A stretch of 64,000 nucleotides of DNA, taken from Romboutsia lituseburensis DSM 797 (GTDB lineage Bacteria > Bacillota > Clostridia > Peptostreptococcales > Peptostreptococcaceae). Location: contig NZ_FNGW01000010.1 in NCBI RefSeq assembly GCF_900103615.1, positions 31,962 through 95,961 on the forward strand. The letters are read 5' to 3'. The translations under genes and the position numbers were made by a program. The notes under the pieces are model-generated. The model saw only the letters and a list, made by a program, of their open reading frames with translations, was not told where the DNA came from and did no database searches. Every line of letters starts with the position of its first letter. Positions within the stretch are counted from its first letter, which is position 1. Of the stretch, positions 44,890-54,127 are shown in pieces.

Positions 44890-46680
44890 ATGATAAAAAC
44901 AAGAATAGAAAAATTAAGAGAATTGATGAAGCAAAAAAAAATATATGCATACATAATACCATCAGCAGATTATCATCAAAGTGAATATGTAGGTGAATAC
45001 TTTAAATCTAGACAGTTTATGTCAGGGTTTACAGGATCTGCAGGAACTTTGGTTGTAACTTTAGATGAAGCTGGGTTATGGACTGATGGACGATATTTTA
45101 TACAAGCAGAAAATGAGTTAAATGGTAGTGATATAAAATTATTTAAAATGGGAGAAGAAGGAGTACCAACAGTTGAAAAATACTTAGTTGAAAAAATGCC
45201 TAAAGATTCAAAGTTAGGATTTGATGGAAAAGTTATTGGTGCTAAAGAGGGAGAAAACTTAGAAAAACAATTACATTTTAAGAATATAACTATAGAGTAT
45301 AATGATGATTTAGTAGACCATATATGGAAAGAAAGAACTAGTTTACCAGGTAAAAAAGCATTTTTATTAGGTACTGAATATACAGGAGCGAGTTTTTCTG
45401 AAAAACTAAGCAGAGTAAGAGATGCCATGAAAGAAAAAGGTGCTACTGCTCATATAATAACATCATTAGATGATATTGCATGGATATTTAATATTAGAGG
45501 AGGAGACATAAAATCAAACCCTGTTGTTCTTTCTTATGCTGTTATAGGTTTAGATAACGTTTATTTATTCATAGATGAAAATAAATTAAATGATGAAATT
45601 AAATCTGAGTTACATAAAGAAAATGTCCATATAAAACCATATGGTGAAGTGTATGATTTTGTAAAATCATTTAATTATGATGAGAAAGTGCTTTTAGATC
45701 CAGCTAAAGTAAGTTATGCAATATATAGAAATATACCTAAAGATGTTCAAAAAATAGAAAGTACTAACCCTACAATATTATTTAAAGCTATGAAAAATGA
45801 AGTGGAGTTAAAGAATATAAGAAATAGCCATATCAAAGATGGAATTGCATTTACTAAATTTATGTATTGGGTAAAAACTAATGTGGAAAAAATGAAAATA
45901 ACAGAAATGAGTGCAACTGAAAAGCTAGAGCAATTTAGAAGGGAACAAGATAAATTTATAGAACCAAGCTTTTCAACAATAGCGGCTTACAAAGAACATG
46001 CAGCTATGATGCACTATAGCGCAACAAAAGAAAGTGACTATACATTAGAAGCAAAAGATTTATTCTTAGTAGATTCAGGTGGACAATATTATGATGGAAC
46101 AACAGATATAACAAGAACAATTGCACTAGGACCTATATCACAAGAAGCTCAAACTCACTTTACAAATGTTTTAAGAGGAATGATTAGATTATCAAAGGCT
46201 AAATTTTTACATGGTTGCAGAGGATATAATCTAGATATATTAGCAAGAGGGCCATTATGGGATATGGGTATTGACTATAAGTGTGGTACAGGTCATGGGA
46301 TAGGATTTGTGCTTAATGTTCATGAATCTCCAAACGGATTTAGATGGAGAGTTGTGCCTGATAGAGATGATAGTTGTGTACTTGAGGAAGGTATGGTAAC
46401 TACTAATGAACCAGGAGTATATGTAGAAGGTTCACATGGAATAAGAATAGAAAATGAATTAGTAGTAAGAAAATCAGAAAAAAATGAATATGGACAGTTT
46501 ATGGATTTTGAAGTTGTAACATTTGCACCAATAGATTTAGATGCAGTTGACAAGACATTGTTATTAAAAGATGAAAAAGAATATTTAAATAAATATCATA
46601 AAGAGGTTTATAATAAAATAGCACCATTTTTAAATGATGAAGAAAGAGAATGGTTAAAAGAATATACAAGGGAGATATAG
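44890..46680 (+). CDS. Aminopeptidase P family protein (M24B)
   Basis: A 596-residue three-domain Xaa-Pro aminopeptidase-like enzyme. Two creatinase-like N-terminal domains (residues 1-310; IIPSADYHQSEYVGEYFKSR) precede the pita-bread catalytic domain. Dinuclear metal ligands: Asp residues in VDSGGQYYDGTTDITR near residue 396, His in GTGHGIG near residue 462, Glu in TTNEPGVY and in GIRIENELVV. It removes N-terminal residues ahead of proline. A TATAAT at 44851-44856 is the likely -10. RBS AGAGGAGG. The ybaK gene follows after two bases. Confidence 0.93.
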   Translation: MIKTRIEKLRELMKQKKIYAYIIPSADYHQSEYVGEYFKSRQFMSGFTGSAGTLVVTLDEAGLWTDGRYFIQAENELNGSDIKLFKMGEEGVPTVEKYLVEKMPKDSKLGFDGKVIGAKEGENLEKQLHFKNITIEYNDDLVDHIWKERTSLPGKKAFLLGTEYTGASFSEKLSRVRDAMKEKGATAHIITSLDDIAWIFNIRGGDIKSNPVVLSYAVIGLDNVYLFIDENKLNDEIKSELHKENVHIKPYGEVYDFVKSFNYDEKVLLDPAKVSYAIYRNIPKDVQKIESTNPTILFKAMKNEVELKNIRNSHIKDGIAFTKFMYWVKTNVEKMKITEMSATEKLEQFRREQDKFIEPSFSTIAAYKEHAAMMHYSATKESDYTLEAKDLFLVDSGGQYYDGTTDITRTIALGPISQEAQTHFTNVLRGMIRLSKAKFLHGCRGYNLDILARGPLWDMGIDYKCGTGHGIGFVLNVHESPNGFRWRVVPDRDDSCVLEEGMVTTNEPGVYVEGSHGIRIENELVVRKSEKNEYGQFMDFEVVTFAPIDLDAVDKTLLLKDEKEYLNKYHKEVYNKIAPFLNDEEREWLKEYTREI

Positions 46681-46682
46681 TA

Positions 46683-47162
46683 GTGTCAAAAGTAAAAACA
46701 AATGCAATGAGAATTTTAGACTCTAATAAAATTGCTTATAATATGTATTCATATAATGTTAAAAAAGGTGAGCATGTAGATGGAGTCGAAGTAGCACATC
46801 AAATAGAAAAAGATGTTAATCAAGTATATAAAACACTGGTAGCTATGGGGGTTAGTAAAAACATATATGTTTATGTTATACCTGTAAATGAGCATCTAGA
46901 TTTGAAGAAAGGTGCAAAAGTAGCTAATGAAAAAAGTATAGAGATGATCAATGTTAATGACATAAATAAGTTTACAGGATATATAAGAGGTGGATGTTCT
47001 CCTATAGGAATGAAGAAGTTATATAAAACATTTATAAATGAGAGTGCCATAGCATTAGATAGTATAATTGTTAGTGCTGGTAAAATTGGGCATCAAGTAG
47101 AACTATCACCTAAAGAGTTACAATCTCTTATAAATGCCGAATTTAGTGATATAGTTAAATAA
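46683..47162 (+). CDS. ybaK: Cys-tRNA(Pro) deacylase YbaK
   Basis: A 159-residue trans-editing enzyme that hydrolyses mischarged Cys-tRNA(Pro). The GTG start at 46683 is chosen for AAGGGAG nine bases upstream. Family features: TNAMRILDSN at the start, VYKTLVA with the catalytic Lys near residue 46, and GYIRGGCSPIGMKK near residue 100. It follows the aminopeptidase P gene by two bases, an operon tied together by proline. Confidence 0.92.
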   Translation: MSKVKTNAMRILDSNKIAYNMYSYNVKKGEHVDGVEVAHQIEKDVNQVYKTLVAMGVSKNIYVYVIPVNEHLDLKKGAKVANEKSIEMINVNDINKFTGYIRGGCSPIGMKKLYKTFINESAIALDSIIVSAGKIGHQVELSPKELQSLINAEFSDIVK

Positions 47163-47169
47163 TACTATA

Positions 47170-47206
47170 AAAATAAAAGGAGGAACCTATCCTCCTTTTA
47201 TTTTTA
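47170..47206 (+). terminator. Rho-independent terminator after ybaK
   Basis: Arms AATAAAAGGAGGA / TCCTCCTTTTATT. The 5' arm carries an anti-SD-like GGAGG but no ORF follows. Confidence 0.87.
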
Positions 47207-47337
47207 TGCTTTGATTAATTTTAATAAAATATTTAGAGTATAAATTATTACTTTATAAGTGCTTGTTAAAAATAGTAAAAAATGTTAAAGTTTAAATATA
47301 ACGAATATTGATAAGAAGAATAATGGGGGATGTTCGT

Positions 47338-48177
47338 ATGAGGGTAATTAAGTCAGATGAAATAATAAAAAAAGTAAAGGAAATTTGCATCAGTGCTAAC
47401 ATTAATTTAGGAAATGATGTATTAAATGCAATTAATGAAGGTATAAAAAAAGAGGAAAGTAGTTTAGGAAAAAATGTATTAAAAGTATTAATAGATAATA
47501 CAAAGATAGCTAGGGAAAAAAATATACCATTGTGTCAAGATACAGGTATGGCTGTGTTTTTTGTAAAGCTAGGTCAGCAAGTAATTATTGAAGGCGATAC
47601 AATAGAAGAAGCAATAAATGAAGGCGTAAGGCAAGGATATGAAGAAGGTTACTTAAGAAAATCTGTGGTAGACCCAATTAGTAGGATAAATACTAAGGAT
47701 AATACACCAGCTATAATCCATTATGAAGTAACTAAAGGTGATGAGTTAGTTATTGAATTCGCGCCTAAAGGATTTGGCAGCGAGAACATGAGTAAATTAA
47801 AAATGCTAAAACCTTCTGATGGAATTGATGGGGTAAAGAAATTTATTATAGATGCTGTTTCTGATGCTGGACCTAATCCCTGTCCGCCAATAGTCGTTGG
47901 AGTTGGAATTGGTGGTACTGTTGATAAGTGTGCTCAAATATCTAAGAAAGCGTTATTTAGGGATGTAGGAAACCATAATAAAGATGAAAATATAGCTGAA
48001 TTAGAAATAGAATTATTAAAAAAGATAAATGATTTAGGGATAGGTCCGCAAGGGTTAGGTGGAAATACTACAGCATTGGCTGTACATATAGAAACATTCC
48101 CTACTCATATAGCTGGCTTACCAGTAGTAGTAAATATAAATTGTCATGCATCAAGACACAAAAAGGTAATTATATAA
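47338..48177 (+). CDS. Class I fumarate hydratase, alpha subunit
   Basis: A 279-residue N-terminal-type half of a 4Fe-4S hydratase that interconverts fumarate and malate. CQDTGMAVFF near residue 64 and GIGGTVDKCAQ near residue 188 hold cluster cysteines. ATG 47338 is chosen for GGGGGA seven bases before; upstream codons from 47308 overlap that site. The pair could also be an L-tartrate dehydratase; the malic enzyme behind it favours fumarase. First gene of a three-gene operon. Confidence 0.9.
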   Translation: MRVIKSDEIIKKVKEICISANINLGNDVLNAINEGIKKEESSLGKNVLKVLIDNTKIAREKNIPLCQDTGMAVFFVKLGQQVIIEGDTIEEAINEGVRQGYEEGYLRKSVVDPISRINTKDNTPAIIHYEVTKGDELVIEFAPKGFGSENMSKLKMLKPSDGIDGVKKFIIDAVSDAGPNPCPPIVVGVGIGGTVDKCAQISKKALFRDVGNHNKDENIAELEIELLKKINDLGIGPQGLGGNTTALAVHIETFPTHIAGLPVVVNINCHASRHKKVII

Positions 48178-48189
48178 GGGGGAAGCTTA

Positions 48190-48735
48190 ATGATATCTAT
48201 AGAAATGCCATTTAATAAAGAAAAAATAAATAATCTTATATGTGGAGATTTAGTATCTTTAAGTGGAACTATTTACACAGCTAGAGATGCAGCTCATAAA
48301 AGAATTATACAATGTATAAATAATGGTCAAAAACTACCCTTTGACTTAAAAGACCAAGCGATATATTATGTTGGTCCTACGCCTAGTAGACCGGGGCAAG
48401 TGATTGGATCTGCAGGTCCGACAACTAGCTATAGAATGGATGATTTAACTATACCTTTACTTGAACAAGGATTAAAAATTATGATAGGCAAAGGCAAGAG
48501 GGATGAAAAGATAATAGAAGCTATTAAGCATTATAATGCAGTATATCTTGCTGCTGTAGGTGGAGCAGGAGCTTATATATCAAATTCTATAAAATCATGT
48601 GAAATAGTAGCATATGAAGACTTAGACTCAGAGGCTATTAGAAAATTAGAAGTTGAAAATTTGCAATTAATTGTAGCTATAGACAGCTATGGTAATAACA
48701 TATATGAAAAAGGGAGAGAAGAATATGCAAAATAA
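48190..48735 (+). CDS. Class I fumarate hydratase, beta subunit
   Basis: A 181-residue C-terminal-type half. LSGTIYTARDAAHKRI near residue 25 and YYVGPTPSRPGQVIGSAGPTT near residue 58 are hallmarks; GGAGAYISNSIKSCEIVAYEDL near residue 120 completes the active site. AAGGGGG ribosome site, 12 bases after the alpha gene. Its 3' end overlaps the malic enzyme start by 11 bases. Confidence 0.92.
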   Translation: MISIEMPFNKEKINNLICGDLVSLSGTIYTARDAAHKRIIQCINNGQKLPFDLKDQAIYYVGPTPSRPGQVIGSAGPTTSYRMDDLTIPLLEQGLKIMIGKGKRDEKIIEAIKHYNAVYLAAVGGAGAYISNSIKSCEIVAYEDLDSEAIRKLEVENLQLIVAIDSYGNNIYEKGREEYAK

Positions 48736-49906
48736 AGATTATTCAAAATTAGCACTTGATATGCATGAAAATAAAAAGGGAAAAATTAGCTTAGAAAGTA
48801 AAGTTAGAGTTGAAAATAAAGATGATTTATCTATAGCATATACGCCAGGAGTAGCACAACCTTGTAGAGAGATACATAAAAATAAAGAAGATGTTTACAA
48901 GTATACTTCTAAAGGAAATATGGTAGCAGTTGTAAGTGATGGTAGTGCGGTATTAGGCCTAGGTGACATAGGTGCAGAGGCATCAATACCTGTTATGGAA
49001 GGTAAGGCTATATTATTCAAAGAGTTTGCAGGAGTAGATGCTTTTCCTATTTGCTTAAAAACGAATGAAGTAGATGAAATCGTAAATACTGTTAAATTAA
49101 TGGAACCAGTATTTGGAGGTATAAATTTAGAAGATATAAGCTCTCCTAGATGTTTTGAGGTAGAAGAAAAATTAAAAAAAGAATTAGATATACCTGTATT
49201 CCATGATGACCAACATGGTACTGCCATAGTAGTAGCATCAGCTATAATAAACTATGTTAAACTATCGGGTAAAAGAGTAGAAAATTTAGAAATAGTGATA
49301 AATGGTCCAGGAGCAGCTGGTATAGCTATAGGAAAAATACTGTTAAGTATGAATGTGAAAAATATAATATTCTGCAATTTACAGGGTGCAATAAGTGAAG
49401 ATATGGAAGATTTAAACTGGGCTCAGAGAAATATGCTTGAGGTGACGAATATAAGAAATGAAAAAGGGTCACTAAAAGATGTTATAAAAGATAAAGACAT
49501 ATTTATAGGTGTTTCAGGACCTAATATGCTAACAACAGATATGGTAAAAACTATGGCTAAAGATTCTATGGTATTAGCTATGGCAAATCCTATTCCTGAA
49601 ATAATGCCAGAAGATGCGAAATTAGGTGGTGCTCTTGTCGTTGGTACAGGACGTTCAGATTTTCCAAATCAAGTAAATAATGTTTTAGCTTTTCCTGGAA
49701 TATTTAGAGGAGCTTTAGATGTAAGAGCAAAAGAAATAAATGAAGAAATGAAAATAGCTGCTGCATATGCAATAGCAAATACAATTTTAGATTCAGAAAT
49801 TACAGCAGAAAATATTATACCTAATGCATTTAATAAAAATGTTGTAGAAAATGTGGCTAATGCAGTAAAAGAAGCAGCAAAACAAACAAAAGTTAATAGA
49901 ATATAA
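48725..49906 (+). CDS. NAD-dependent malic enzyme
   Basis: A 393-residue short-form malic enzyme that oxidatively decarboxylates malate to pyruvate. YTPGVAQPCREI near residue 38, GLGDIGAEASIPVMEGK near residue 77, FHDDQHGTA near residue 158 (metal Asp residues) and the dinucleotide fold VINGPGAAGIAIG near residue 192 are intact. ATG 48725 is chosen for GGGAGAG upstream; the earlier ATG lies within fumarase-beta coding. Together with the fumarase subunits it makes a fumarate-to-pyruvate route. Confidence 0.94.
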   Translation: MQNKDYSKLALDMHENKKGKISLESKVRVENKDDLSIAYTPGVAQPCREIHKNKEDVYKYTSKGNMVAVVSDGSAVLGLGDIGAEASIPVMEGKAILFKEFAGVDAFPICLKTNEVDEIVNTVKLMEPVFGGINLEDISSPRCFEVEEKLKKELDIPVFHDDQHGTAIVVASAIINYVKLSGKRVENLEIVINGPGAAGIAIGKILLSMNVKNIIFCNLQGAISEDMEDLNWAQRNMLEVTNIRNEKGSLKDVIKDKDIFIGVSGPNMLTTDMVKTMAKDSMVLAMANPIPEIMPEDAKLGGALVVGTGRSDFPNQVNNVLAFPGIFRGALDVRAKEINEEMKIAAAYAIANTILDSEITAENIIPNAFNKNVVENVANAVKEAAKQTKVNRI

Positions 49907-49920
49907 AATTATAAAATATT

Positions 49921-49959
49921 AGACTAGGTAGAATTAATTTTTCCTAGTCTTTAATTTTT
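49921..49959 (+). terminator. Rho-independent terminator after the fumarase/malic enzyme operon
   Basis: Arms AGACTAGG / CCTAGTCT, T-rich tail. Confidence 0.78.
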
Positions 49960-50052
49960 GTACGAATTGTAATATACTTTTGACTATAGTATAAAATGAC
50001 TAGAGACGTTAAAATAAAATATAGACAAATAATTCGAAAGGGGATGATAGTT

Positions 50053-50757
50053 ATGAAGGAACCCATATATAAGAATATAGAAAACTATGTTATGAACTTA
50101 ATTGAAAGCGGAGAACTAAAAGAGGGAGATTTAATACCATCAGAAAAACAATTAACTGAACGATTTAATGTTACTAGAATGACTGTTAGATCAGCACTTA
50201 ATAATTTAGTTAATGGAGGTTATATAACTAGAAGACGTGGTGTTGGAAGTATTGTAATAGGAAATAATATTTATGATAATATATCAACAATAAGTGGATT
50301 TACTAAAGAGATGGAGAATAAGGGTTATAAGGTTTCTAATATAGTTATAGCATTAGATATAGTCCAAGCTGATGACATACTTAAAGAAAAGTTAAACTTA
50401 GATGAAAATGATAACGTTTGGGAGATAAAAAGGGTAAGATTAGCTAACGATGAAAAAGTATCTTATATGGTTACATACATGCCTGTTAAATTATTCCCAA
50501 ATTTAACAAAGGAGCATTGTAATGGCTCTTTATATAAATACATAGAAGGAGAATGTGGATATAAAATTGCAATGTCTGAAAGAGAAGTTACATCAGTTTT
50601 ATCAGATGATGAAACTGAAAGTGCATTAGATTTAGAATCAAAAGAGGCTTTATTATATATAGCTCAAGTATGTAAATTACAAAATGGAGATGTTTTTGAG
50701 TACTCGCATACATATCATTATGGGTATACACTTACATTAAATGCAGTTCCTAAGTAA
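50053..50757 (+). CDS. GntR/HutC family regulator of the cellobiose-type operon
   Basis: A 234-residue repressor with an N-terminal winged helix (residues 1-70; LIPSEKQLTERFNVTRMTVRSALNNLV) and a UTRA ligand-binding domain (from about residue 90; TISGFTKEMENKGYKV). UTRA domains bind sugar phosphates. ATG 50053 is chosen over 50044 for its spacing from AAAGGGG. The gene sits upstream of celB after a terminator, and a perfect 16-base palindrome in the celB promoter is the likely operator. Confidence 0.87.
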   Translation: MKEPIYKNIENYVMNLIESGELKEGDLIPSEKQLTERFNVTRMTVRSALNNLVNGGYITRRRGVGSIVIGNNIYDNISTISGFTKEMENKGYKVSNIVIALDIVQADDILKEKLNLDENDNVWEIKRVRLANDEKVSYMVTYMPVKLFPNLTKEHCNGSLYKYIEGECGYKIAMSEREVTSVLSDDETESALDLESKEALLYIAQVCKLQNGDVFEYSHTYHYGYTLTLNAVPK

Positions 50758-50761
50758 AAAT

Positions 50762-50796
50762 AAAAAAGTCGTATTCATTTTGAATACGACTTTTAA
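50762..50796 (+). terminator. Rho-independent terminator after the GntR gene
   Basis: Arms AAAAGTCGTATTCA / TGAATACGACTTTT. Confidence 0.87.
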
Positions 50797-50887
50797 TTAT
50801 ATTTAGTAATATTTTTAACTAAATTTTTGCAACAATTTTTAATATGTATAAAATAATAAATAAATTTTGAAAAGTATAAAAAAAGTA

Positions 50888-50916
50888 TTGAAATGTATAT
50901 ACATTTAGATTACAAT
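50888..50916 (+). promoter_or_regulatory. celB promoter with embedded palindromic operator
   Basis: TTGAAA 50888-50893, 17-base spacer, TACAAT 50911-50916. AAATGTATATACATTT (50891-50906) is a perfect palindrome overlapping the -35 and spacer, fitting HutC-type GntR sites. A half-similar TTATATACAAAG follows at 50916. Confidence 0.75.
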
Positions 50917-50978
50917 TATATACAAAGAGGTAAGGAAAAGGTTACCTTATTGAAAAAATAGGAGAGTGGGGGAATATT

Positions 50979-52301
50979 ATGGAAAAACTAATGGCTTTCA
51001 TGGAAAGATATTTAGTTCCAATCGCAGCCAAAGTAGGCTCGCAGAGACACTTAGTAGCAATCAGAGATGGATTTGTTGCAATGATACCTGTAACTATGGT
51101 AGGTGCATTTGGAACACTTATAAAAAACTTACCCGTTAAATCATATCAAGCATTTTTAACGGATACATCAATAGGGCAATCGATAGCGGCATTAGGTGGA
51201 AACTTATGGTGGGGATCACTTGCTGCGATGTCTTTATTCTTAGTAGTATCAGTAGCTTATTACTTAGCGAAATCATATGAAGGAAATGAGTTACAAGCAG
51301 GTCTTATAGCATTATGTGCATTTTTAATAGTATCTCCTCAAGTAGCATCAATAACACCAGAAGGTGCAACTGAAGCTATAGTAGGCTGGGGATTCATACC
51401 TTGGGGATATATCTCAACGAATGCATTATTTACGGCAATGATAGTAGCTATAGTTTCTACGGAATTATATGTTAGATTATCTAAAGTATCTTGGTTAACA
51501 ATTAAGATGCCAGATGGTGTACCACCAGCAGTATCAAGATCTTTTGCAAAATTATTACCAGGTGTAATAGCGCTATTTGTAATAGGTATTATAGGAGTAT
51601 TAGTAAGCAATTTATCTGGCGGATTATTTATAAATGATTTATTATCTCAATATTTAGCAAAACCTCTAACAGGAGTAGCGGATTCATTAGGAGGAACAAT
51701 ATTCGTTGCATTATTTATACATGTATTATGGATATTTGGATTACATGGTGCAAATATAGCACTTCCAGCAGTAGAACCAATTTTAATGGAATTAGGTGGT
51801 AAAAATGCTGAGTTAGCAGCACAAGGTGCAACTCAAGGATATCACGTATTTGCAGGAGCTTTCCTAGATGCATTTGTATACTTAGGTGGTTCAGGTATGA
51901 TACTTGGGTTGGTAATAGCACTATTAATAGCAGGTAGAAGACGTAAAGATATGATAGCTTTAGGTGGACCGCCAGCATGCTTTAACATAAGTGAACCTAT
52001 GATATTTGGGATGCCAATTGTATTAAATCCGATATATATGATACCTTTTGTATTAGCACCAGTTATATGTTCAATTGTTGCGTATATGTCTATATCATCA
52101 GGCTTAGTACCACCAGTTATAATGGCAAAAATACCTTGGATAACTCCACCAGTATTTGGAGCTATAATGGCTACAGGAAGTATAAAGGGAGGAATATTAG
52201 CAGCGGTTAACTTATTAATTTCTGTTGTTGTATACTTACCATTCGTAGCTGCAGAAGGAAGAATGGAAAAAAAGAAATTAGCTGAGCAAAAAGCTAATTA
52301 A
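50979..52301 (+). CDS. celB: PTS lactose/cellobiose-family IIC permease
   Basis: A 440-residue membrane permease that translocates and phosphorylates a beta-glucoside, probably cellobiose or chitobiose. N-terminal VGSQRHLVAIRDGFVAMIPVTM, the loop LHGANIALPAVEPILMEL near residue 260, and GGPPACFNISEPMIFGMP near residue 330 with the conserved NISEP substrate motif. No IIB domain is fused. First gene of a celB - GH4 glucosidase - IIA operon. RBS GAGTGGGGG. Confidence 0.92.
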   Translation: MEKLMAFMERYLVPIAAKVGSQRHLVAIRDGFVAMIPVTMVGAFGTLIKNLPVKSYQAFLTDTSIGQSIAALGGNLWWGSLAAMSLFLVVSVAYYLAKSYEGNELQAGLIALCAFLIVSPQVASITPEGATEAIVGWGFIPWGYISTNALFTAMIVAIVSTELYVRLSKVSWLTIKMPDGVPPAVSRSFAKLLPGVIALFVIGIIGVLVSNLSGGLFINDLLSQYLAKPLTGVADSLGGTIFVALFIHVLWIFGLHGANIALPAVEPILMELGGKNAELAAQGATQGYHVFAGAFLDAFVYLGGSGMILGLVIALLIAGRRRKDMIALGGPPACFNISEPMIFGMPIVLNPIYMIPFVLAPVICSIVAYMSISSGLVPPVIMAKIPWITPPVFGAIMATGSIKGGILAAVNLLISVVVYLPFVAAEGRMEKKKLAEQKAN

Positions 52302-52333
52302 GAATATAGAATTTAGATTGGATGGTAGCATTT

Positions 52334-53641
52334 ATGAAAAAAGGACTTAAAGTAGTGACAATAGGTGGTGGTTCTAGTTATACACCAGAACTTGTAGAAG
52401 GTTTTATAAAAAGATATAAAGAACTTCCTGTATCAGAACTTTGGTTAGTTGATGTAGAAGCAGGTCGTGAAAAACTAGAAATAGTAGGTAATCTTGCTAA
52501 AAGAATGATAAAAAAGGCTGGATTAGATATAGACATACATCTAACATTAGATAGAAGAGAAGCTTTAAAGAATGCAGACTTTGTAACGACTCAATTAAGA
52601 GTAGGCCTTTTAGATGCTAGAATAAAAGATGAAAGTATACCTTTAAATCATGGTGTGATTGGTCAAGAAACTAATGGTGCCGGAGGCCTTTTCAAAGCAT
52701 TAAGAACTGTTCCTGTAATACTAGATATAGTTAAGGATATACAGGAATTATGCCCTAATGCATGGCTTATAAACTTTACAAATCCTGCGGGAATAATAAC
52801 TGAAACTGTATTTAGATATACAGATTTTAAAAATTATATAGGATTATGTAATGTGCCTATAGGCATGAAAAATGGAATAGCAAAAGAATTTGAAGTAGAT
52901 AGCAAAAGAATTCAAATGAACTTTGCTGGTCTTAATCATATGGTATATGGTTTAAATGTATGTTTAGATGGTGAAGATGTTACAGAAGAAGCGATAGAAA
53001 AGTTTACAAACTCTAAAATAACTATGCAAAATATAAAAGCAATAGATTTTAACGCAGAGTTTATAAAAGCTTTAGGAGTAATACCTTGTCCTTATCATAA
53101 ATACTACTATAAGACTAAAGAAATGTTAGATGATGAACTACAAGAATTTGCTAAAGGAAAGGCAAGAGGTCAAGTAGTTAAAGAATTAGAAGATCAATTA
53201 TTTGAATTATATAAGGATGAAAATTTAGATATAAAACCACCGCAGTTAGAAAAAAGGGGTGGAGCATATTATAGTGATGCAGCATGTAATCTAATAAGCT
53301 CTATATATAATGATAAGGGTGATATACAGGTTGTAAATACTTTAAATAATGGAGCAATTAGGAACTTTAAAGATGATCAAACTGTAGAGGTAAGTAGTAT
53401 AATAACTAAAAATGGTCCGAAACCGTTATCTATAGGATATTTACCAGATTCTGTTGATGGTTTAGTAAGACAAATAAAATCATTTGAACTTTTAGCTGCT
53501 AAGGCAGCAGTTTATGGAGATTATGAAGCTGCACTTTTAGCTCTTAGTACAAATCCTTTAATACCATCAGATGATTTAGCAAAAACAATATTAGATGAAA
53601 TGATGGAAGCTCATAAAGAGTATTTACCACAATTTCAATAA
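52334..53641 (+). CDS. GH4 6-phospho-beta-glucosidase
   Basis: A 435-residue NAD+- and Mn2+-dependent hydrolase that splits the phosphorylated disaccharide delivered by the PTS. The Rossmann start TIGGGSSYTPELVEG, NFTNPAGIITE near residue 148, the metal Cys in GLCNVPIGM near residue 174 and the His in GLNHMVYG near residue 202 are intact. ATG 52334 is chosen for GGATGG upstream; ATG 52322 overlaps that site. Second gene of the operon, 32 bases after celB. Confidence 0.92.
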   Translation: MKKGLKVVTIGGGSSYTPELVEGFIKRYKELPVSELWLVDVEAGREKLEIVGNLAKRMIKKAGLDIDIHLTLDRREALKNADFVTTQLRVGLLDARIKDESIPLNHGVIGQETNGAGGLFKALRTVPVILDIVKDIQELCPNAWLINFTNPAGIITETVFRYTDFKNYIGLCNVPIGMKNGIAKEFEVDSKRIQMNFAGLNHMVYGLNVCLDGEDVTEEAIEKFTNSKITMQNIKAIDFNAEFIKALGVIPCPYHKYYYKTKEMLDDELQEFAKGKARGQVVKELEDQLFELYKDENLDIKPPQLEKRGGAYYSDAACNLISSIYNDKGDIQVVNTLNNGAIRNFKDDQTVEVSSIITKNGPKPLSIGYLPDSVDGLVRQIKSFELLAAKAAVYGDYEAALLALSTNPLIPSDDLAKTILDEMMEAHKEYLPQFQ

Positions 53642-53704
53642 ATGATATTATCACAGTATAATAAATATACAAGAGGTTAGTTTACACAGGGGAGGCACTG
53701 ACAT

Positions 53705-54019
53705 ATGGATGAAAAAATAATAGAAATATCTTTTAATATAATAGCTCATGCAGGCGATGCTAAAGGATTAGCTTTTGAGGCAATAAAAGAAGCTAAAGAA
53801 GGTAACATAGAAGCAGCAAGAGAGTGTATAAAAAAATCTAAAGAAGGAATGGTTGTAGCTCATAGATTCCAAACTGAATTAATTCAAAATGAAGCGAGTG
53901 GAAATAAGACTGAAATGAGTGTTATATTAGTTCATGCTCAAGATCATCTTATGAATGCTATGAATTTCCAACAATTAGCTGAAGAGTTTATAGATTTATA
54001 TGAAAGATTAGAAAAATAA
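53705..54019 (+). CDS. PTS lactose/cellobiose-family IIA
   Basis: A 104-residue trimeric helical phosphocarrier. The phosphorylation site is His in LVHAQDHLM near residue 78; AHAGDAKGLAFEAIKEAKEGN near residue 14 is the family N-terminus. It passes phosphate from HPr to a IIB. No IIB is encoded in this operon. RBS GGGGAGG. Confidence 0.94.
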   Translation: MDEKIIEISFNIIAHAGDAKGLAFEAIKEAKEGNIEAARECIKKSKEGMVVAHRFQTELIQNEASGNKTEMSVILVHAQDHLMNAMNFQQLAEEFIDLYERLEK

Positions 54020-54031
54020 TATGGTTAATAT

Positions 54032-54064
54032 AAAGACTAGTTGCTCATAGTAACTAGTCTTTTA
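54032..54064 (+). terminator. Rho-independent terminator after the celB operon
   Basis: Arms AAAGACTAGTT / AACTAGTCTTT, four T. Confidence 0.82.
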
Positions 54065-54089
54065 TCATATATATATAAGTTAGCAAGCA

Positions 54090-54120
54090 TAAAAAAATGT
54101 TGGCTATATACCAACATTTT
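54090..54120. terminator. Bidirectional terminator, mainly for the CvfB gene
   Basis: Arms AAAAAATGTTGG / CCAACATTTTTT, A- and T-runs on both sides. Confidence 0.82.
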
Positions 54121-54127
54121 TTAGATA

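Noticed and set aside
47175..47185. Ribosome-site-like GGAGG downstream of ybaK
   Set aside because: It is part of a terminator stem and no coding frame follows.
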